Of a DNA stretch of 8,454 nt, positions 5,563 through 8,454 are shown in pieces. The notes beneath the pieces were generated by a model that worked only from the letters and a program-made list of their open reading frames with translations, had not been told where the DNA came from and ran no database searches. This stretch comes from Phycisphaerae bacterium (GTDB taxonomy: Bacteria; Planctomycetota; Phycisphaerae; JAJVII01). Position 1 is the stretch's first letter. Each line of letters starts with the position of its first letter. Location: the NCBI GenBank assembly GCA_028706835.1, contig JAQTVL010000170.1:1-8454 (forward strand). Direction: 5' to 3'. The position numbers and the translations under genes were made by a program.

Positions 5563-5892
5563 TCAGACAGTCGATGGCGTCTGTTTCGCAGGAGCGACCG
5601 CCCGCTTGCGTGTCGGGCGATGCGTCGATACGGTCCTTCGGGGTCTCCTTGCCGTGTCCCGCACCAGTTGTCTTAGATACTCCGGTGCGAGGTCGGCGCC
5701 ATTTTCCCATACGACCGTATCGAGTTCCGGGTCGAGGCGCAGGCGGGCGAAGGCGCGCCGGTCACGCAACGGCTTGAACACTGGGCCGTCGAGGTGATCT
5801 GTCAAATCCGCCTCGCCTTCCGTCCCGTCGCTGAATCGCAGCCAGATTCGATACCCGCCGCGGTACTCGGCTTGCGTTACATGTAAGATCAT
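5563..5892 (-). CDS. DUF2442-domain protein with basic C-terminal tail
   Basis: This 109-aa small cytoplasmic protein belongs to the DUF2442 family, recognised from MILHVTQAEYRGGYRIWLRFSDG at the N-terminus, GEADLTDHLDGPVFKPLRD (26-44) and the DTVVWENGADLAPEYL block (58-73). The domain fills residues 1-80. The last 30 residues are Arg/Lys/Thr/Pro-rich and look disordered, an extension beyond the usual family length. DUF2442 genes often sit beside small DUF4160 or RHH genes and are suspected parts of toxin-antitoxin pairs, but the biochemical role is not established. GGAG lies 8 nt before the ATG at 5892. The gene follows the membrane-protein gene by 46 nt and precedes the RHH gene by 34 nt, so the two form a small co-directional pair. 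Which, if either, is toxic cannot be judged from sequence. Confidence 0.8.
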   Translation of the reverse strand: MILHVTQAEYRGGYRIWLRFSDGTEGEADLTDHLDGPVFKPLRDRRAFARLRLDPELDTVVWENGADLAPEYLRQLVRDTARRPRRTVSTHRPTRKRAVAPAKQTPSTV

Positions 5893-5938
5893 CGTCCCTA
5901 CTCCAACGGAGCGATGTTCACGGAAACCGATCTTCGTC

Positions 5939-6244
5939 TCAGAGCTTAAACCTGAACCTTATCCACCACGCCGCCGCGATCAGGATCGGGAACCAGCCAA
6001 CGGCGATCAGCCAGTTCCGCGTTCGTGGCTGGAGCGGCGCGCCGTTGGCCACCAGGCCCAGCAGCACGACCCAGGTCGCCAAGCCGATCGTTCCCAGGCC
6101 GACCAACACCGCCAACCTGAAGCCGTCGGCAACCCAAGCCATCGCGATCACGCCGATCACGATCGCGACGAGCAGCACCAGCAGTGCCGCCCGAATCCAG
6201 AAGCCGGTTGACAGTGTAATCGTGATCTGTCTTCGTTCCGACAT
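5939..6244 (-). CDS. Small membrane protein, three predicted transmembrane segments
   Basis: I do not recognise a family. The 101-aa protein has a short polar N-terminus (MSERRQITIT) and hydrophobic stretches at about residues 16-38, 43-66 and 78-95, ending in a basic RFRFKL tail. Three inner-membrane helices are likely, with positive charges at the C-terminal end. No catalytic motif or signal-peptide cleavage site is seen. Its ATG at 6244 is only 19 nt after the pyrB stop and is preceded by GAGG with 7 nt spacing, so co-transcription with pyrB is likely. It does not resemble the uracil permease PyrP, which has about 12 helices, although its place after pyrB invites that comparison. Reading frame, codon use and ribosome-binding site support a real gene; function is unknown. 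Confidence 0.75.
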   Translation of the reverse strand: MSERRQITITLSTGFWIRAALLVLLVAIVIGVIAMAWVADGFRLAVLVGLGTIGLATWVVLLGLVANGAPLQPRTRNWLIAVGWFPILIAAAWWIRFRFKL

Positions 6245-6263
6245 CTCGCGTCCTCGCCGCAGG

Positions 6264-7250
6264 TCAGATTTCGCTCTCCGCCAGCATTGCCTGGTTCACC
6301 AGGTAGAGCACGCCCATTCGCACCGCCAGGCCGTTGGATACCTGTCGCAGGATGCCGCTGTTCGGGCCGTCGGCGATGGCGCTGTCGAGCTCCAGGCCTC
6401 GGTTGATCGGGCCGGGGTGCAGAATCAGCACGTCCTTTTTGGCGCGTTTGAATCGCTCCTTGTGCAGGCCGAACAGGCGGTGATATTCCGGCACCGACGG
6501 GAACTGCGAACTCTGGATGCGCTCGAACTGGACGCGGAGCATGTTCACCACGTCGCACTGCGGCAGCACGGCGTCGAAGTCGCTGGACACCTCGACGCCC
6601 ATCTTTTCGATCTGCGTCGGGATCAGCGTGTTCGGGCCGACGACGATCACGCGGGCGCCCAGCGTTCGCAGGCCATGGATGTTGCTGCGTGCGACGCGGC
6701 TGTGGGCGATGTCGCCGACGATGGCGACGGTCAGGCCCTCGATGTGGCCCTTGATTTCCCGCATGGTGAACAGGTCGAGCAGCCCTTGCGTGGGGTGCTC
6801 GTGCTGCCCGTCGCCGGCGTTGACGACCGCGCACTTGACCGACCGGGCGAGCATCAGCGGGGCCCCAGCCGCCGCGTGGCGGATGACCATGATGTCGACG
6901 CCCATGGCCTCGATGTTGCGGGCGGTGTCGATCAGCGTCTCGCCCTTGTTCACGGAACTGGCTGACTTGGAGAACTCGAGCACGTCGGCGCTCAGCCGCT
7001 GGGCGGCCAGCGCGAAGCTCATGCGTGTGCGGGTGGAATCCTCAAAGAAAAGGTTGACGACGACCTTGCCGCGGAGCGCCGGCACCTTCTTGATCGACCG
7101 CGTAGAGACGGACTTGAACCCGGTCGCGGTGTCCAGCGCGTGCAGCAACTCCGCCCGGCTGAGGTCCTCCAGCCCGAGCAGGTGCTTGCGCGTCCAGGCG
7201 AGCGGCTCGGTGCGGGCGGCGGATTCGACGGTGCGAACGGTCCTCGGCAT
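6264..7250 (-). CDS. pyrB: Aspartate carbamoyltransferase catalytic subunit
   Basis: This 328-aa cytoplasmic enzyme joins carbamoyl phosphate and aspartate to give N-carbamoyl-aspartate, the committed step of pyrimidine synthesis. Carbamoyl-phosphate-binding FFEDSTRTRMSF lies at 68-79, SSVNKGET at 98-105, GDGQHEHPTQGLLD at 146-159, HPGPINRG at 278-285 and NGLAVRMG at 306-313. All are the expected ATCase blocks. The N-terminus is about 15-20 residues longer than many homologues. GGAGG lies 7 nt before the ATG at 7250. No pyrI regulatory subunit is present, so allosteric control of the E. coli kind is unlikely. With a type I dihydroorotase nearby, an ATCase-DHOase complex as in Aquifex is possible. 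A strong terminator only 28 nt before the start codon suggests that expression depends on read-through. Confidence 0.98.
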   Translation of the reverse strand: MPRTVRTVESAARTEPLAWTRKHLLGLEDLSRAELLHALDTATGFKSVSTRSIKKVPALRGKVVVNLFFEDSTRTRMSFALAAQRLSADVLEFSKSASSVNKGETLIDTARNIEAMGVDIMVIRHAAAGAPLMLARSVKCAVVNAGDGQHEHPTQGLLDLFTMREIKGHIEGLTVAIVGDIAHSRVARSNIHGLRTLGARVIVVGPNTLIPTQIEKMGVEVSSDFDAVLPQCDVVNMLRVQFERIQSSQFPSVPEYHRLFGLHKERFKRAKKDVLILHPGPINRGLELDSAIADGPNSGILRQVSNGLAVRMGVLYLVNQAMLAESEI

Positions 7251-7278
7251 GGGTCAGCCTCCACGAGGCGGTGCGTCG

Positions 7279-7307
7279 AAAAAAAAGGCCCGTCAAAATG
7301 ACGGGCC
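7279..7307 (-). terminator. Intrinsic terminator in the pyrR-pyrB spacer (probable attenuator)
   Basis: GGCCCGTCA (7287-7295) pairs perfectly with TGACGGGCC (7299-7307) around a 3-nt loop. On the minus strand the stem is followed by eight consecutive T (7286-7279), a textbook terminator. Only 28 nt, including the ribosome-binding site, separate it from the pyrB ATG. No promoter can fit there, so pyrB mRNA must pass through this site. I see no clear match upstream to the PyrR binding-loop consensus of Bacillus, so PyrR control is plausible but unproved. Confidence 0.88.
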
Positions 7308-7326
7308 AAACGGGAAATTCCAGGTG

Positions 7327-7429
7327 CAAAATGGAAAATGCAGAATGGCGGATGAAAGGCATCTACGCCTCGGCCTTTCATTTCCTCCATTTCTCATTTT
7401 GCATTTTTCATTTTGCACTTTGCATTTTC
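7327..7429. repeat. Inverted arrays of AAAATG heptamers forming a long imperfect hairpin
   Basis: On the plus strand, heptamers CAAAATG, GAAAATG, CAGAATG and GCGGATG fill 7327-7354. On the minus strand six more fill 7429-7388: GAAAATG, CAAAGTG, CAAAATG, AAAAATG, CAAAATG and AGAAATG. The two arrays point at each other. They meet at an exact stem, ATGAAAGGC (7352-7360) with GCCTTTCAT (7373-7381), around a 12-nt loop. The outer parts can pair imperfectly. The array starts directly beside the pyrR stop codon and lies just upstream of the terminator in the transcript. It fills most of the 179-bp pyrR-pyrB spacer. Confidence 0.8.
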
Positions 7430-8008
7430 TCACTTCAGGTACACGCGGTCCCGGCCGTCGCTCTCAGCCAGTTCCAGGTAGACCCGCCGCGCGTCGTCAG
7501 CCGGCAGTTTCAGCGTCTTGCCGACGAAGTCCGGGGCGATCGGCAACTCGCGCCCGCCGCGGTCCACCAGCACCGCCAGCCGAATGACCGCCGGCCGGCC
7601 ATAGTCCATCAGCGCCGACATGGCCGCCCGGATCGTCCGGCCGGTGTGCAGCACGTCGTCGACCAGGATCACGCACGCCCCATCCAGATCGAAATCGATC
7701 TCGGTCGCGCGGACGATCGGCTGGACCGCCCGCTTGCTCACGTCGTCGCGATAGAGCGTGATGTCCAGCGTGCCGTGCAGCAGGTCCTTGCGCCGCCGGC
7801 TGACGCACTTGAGCAGCCGAAGGGCCAACTCGTCGCCCCGACTGCGCAAGCCGACGAGCGCGACGGGGCAGTCGTCGGGCAGGTGGTCACTGATCTGCCG
7901 GCACATGCGTTCGAGGGCGAGGCTGACGGCCTGCTCGTCGAGCAGCGTTTGCTCGGCCGGTTGCGGGCCGGTTTTCGACGCCGACTTGGATGTTCGTTTG
8001 GCGGGCAT
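7430..8008 (-). CDS. pyrR: PyrR: pyrimidine operon regulator / uracil phosphoribosyltransferase homologue
   Basis: This 192-aa cytoplasmic protein of the type I PRTase fold senses UMP/PRPP and, in Bacillus-type systems, binds pyr leader RNA to promote termination; many members also convert uracil to UMP. The PRPP loop is VILVDDVLHTGRT (113-125). VGLRSRGDELA (52-62) and LVDRGGRELPIAPDFVGK (147-164) are typical PyrR blocks. Homology begins near residue 22 (LLDEQAVSLALERM), so residues 1-20 form a short basic, Ser/Lys-rich extension. The ATG at 8008 was preferred because a promoter-like sequence ends just upstream; no Shine-Dalgarno is present. The longer in-frame extension to 8404 lacks any homology and crosses AT-rich spacer. 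It is the first gene of the minus-strand pyr locus and is separated from pyrB by repeats and a terminator. Confidence 0.95.
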   Translation of the reverse strand: MPAKRTSKSASKTGPQPAEQTLLDEQAVSLALERMCRQISDHLPDDCPVALVGLRSRGDELALRLLKCVSRRRKDLLHGTLDITLYRDDVSKRAVQPIVRATEIDFDLDGACVILVDDVLHTGRTIRAAMSALMDYGRPAVIRLAVLVDRGGRELPIAPDFVGKTLKLPADDARRVYLELAESDGRDRVYLK

Positions 8009-8017
8009 GTTGGCGAC

Positions 8018-8046
8018 AGCATATCGCGGCGCGGTCGCAGTGCCAA
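8018..8046 (-). promoter_or_regulatory. Predicted pyrR promoter giving a near-leaderless mRNA
   Basis: On the minus strand TTGGCA (8046-8041) and TATGCT (8023-8018) are spaced by exactly 17 nt, matching the sigma70 consensus at 5 of 6 and 4 of 6. A start site 7-8 nt downstream falls at the A residues 8011-8010, 2-3 nt before the ATG (8008). The lack of any Shine-Dalgarno sequence before pyrR agrees with leaderless translation. Confidence 0.5.
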
Positions 8047-8396
8047 GAGGCAAGTGCCCGATCGCGTTCGCCGGCCCGGGCGGGGAACGGCGGAAGTCCC
8101 CGGTGGCGGCGATAGGTAAATCCCTTACCGTCCTGTTCGGGCAAGTTGTACAGCAAGACTCGCTGTCGGCCCGATTGCGGCCGCTGTCAAAAGGGTGTTT
8201 GATAGAAGACATCGCGAGGGGGGTTGGATTGGAGGCCCGCGATGGCGAATTTTCGGTCACCCTATGTTGCTTTTTCCGATTCGTGGTGTAGATTGATTGT
8301 AGATACAGAACTGAAATAGTGCGGATTAAGCAATAGACGAAAGTATAAAGAGTTGTGGAATAACAAATAATGATTCGCAACAGAAAAAGGAGCCCT
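8047..8396. other. Divergent intergenic region between pyrR and the right-end gene
   Basis: No gene is supported here. The left two thirds is GC-rich and holds only the far end of the pyrR promoter region. From about 8262 to 8390 the sequence becomes strongly AT-rich, with TTGATT (8293-8298), TATAAA (8344-8349) and TAATGAT (8368-8374) as loose promoter-like motifs. None forms a well-spaced pair. The AT-rich part probably holds the promoter and leader of the plus-strand gene at 8397. Confidence 0.4.
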
Positions 8397-8454
8397 ATGA
8401 GCACGACCCTGGCAGACCGAAAAACCCCCGCCGGCGCCCGTCGGCCGGCTGGAT
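8397..8454 (+). CDS. Start of an unidentified plus-strand gene (cut by the window edge)
   Basis: An ATG at 8397 is preceded by AAAAAGGAG (8384-8392) with 4 nt spacing, a strong ribosome-binding site. The 19 visible codons give MSTTLADRKTPAGARRPAG, a polar, basic and Pro/Ala-rich start typical of a cytoplasmic protein with a flexible N-terminus. No family can be assigned. The gene is divergent from pyrR. The AT-rich upstream leader suggests a well-expressed or tightly regulated gene, but that is inference. Confidence 0.65.
   Translation, partial: MSTTLADRKTPAGARRPAG

Noticed and set aside
2244..5720. VVWENG shared by the 75-aa protein and the DUF2442 protein
   Set aside because: Six residues in otherwise different proteins; probably chance or convergent strand-turn sequence, not homology.
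6045..7587. Long plus-strand open frames antisense to pyrB and the membrane-protein gene
   Set aside because: Opposite strong pyrB motifs; the translations are low-complexity shadows and cross the terminator and repeats.
8009..8404. N-terminal extension of pyrR including a hydrophobic stretch resembling a signal anchor
   Set aside because: The hydrophobic part is just translation of AT-rich spacer; PyrR homologues start near residue 22 of the 192-aa form, and a promoter is predicted inside the extension.
1..8454. tRNA or rRNA genes
   Set aside because: No cloverleaf with a TTC-loop motif and CCA-type end, and no rRNA-like conserved block, was recognised on either strand by eye.

Overview
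The window is GC-rich (about two thirds G+C by eye) and looks like a bacterial chromosome, most probably from a planctomycete or a close relative. This rests on gene style and on intergenic repeats: CATGGC and CCCCGGATGGGG hairpins, and ATCCGTG / CGCAGAG type short-period arrays, which I remember from planctomycete genomes. No phylogenetic marker is present, so the lineage call is moderate.

Layout. Left end: an intrinsic terminator, then a minus-strand FHA-domain protein (54-626). A 468-bp divergent intergenic region follows. It carries a REP/BIME-like cluster of hairpins (757-956) and a likely promoter for a plus-strand ketoacyl-ACP synthase III homologue (1095-2117). From 8008 down to 2154 every gene is on the minus strand: pyrR, pyrB, a small membrane protein, a DUF2442 protein, a ribbon-helix-helix (CopG/BrnA-like) protein, a low-GC PD-(D/E)XK nuclease-like protein, pyrC, a zeta-toxin-like P-loop kinase, and a 75-aa protein overlapping the kinase by 11 bp. 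The right end has a 388-bp divergent region that turns AT-rich, then the first 19 codons of a plus-strand gene.

Function. pyrR, pyrB and pyrC make a pyrimidine-biosynthesis locus (regulator, aspartate carbamoyltransferase, dihydroorotase). About 1.95 kb of accessory genes (4310-6263) separates pyrB from pyrC. A strong intrinsic terminator lies between pyrR and pyrB, too close to pyrB for a separate promoter, so pyrB transcripts probably have to read through it; this is an attenuator arrangement. pyrR itself has a promoter-like sequence placed so that its mRNA would be almost leaderless.

The most unusual signal is in the spacers. Six carry short-period quasi-repeats of 9 nt (2120-2146, 2981-3007, 5191-5217, 5233-5258) or 7 nt (4310-4337, 7327-7429). 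Two of the 9-nt arrays match at 25 of 30 positions and stand as inverted repeats tightly bracketing the zeta-like kinase plus 75-aa gene pair, so that pair looks like a repeat-bounded toxin-antitoxin cassette. The nuclease gene has clearly lower GC than its neighbours and also has such repeats on both sides.
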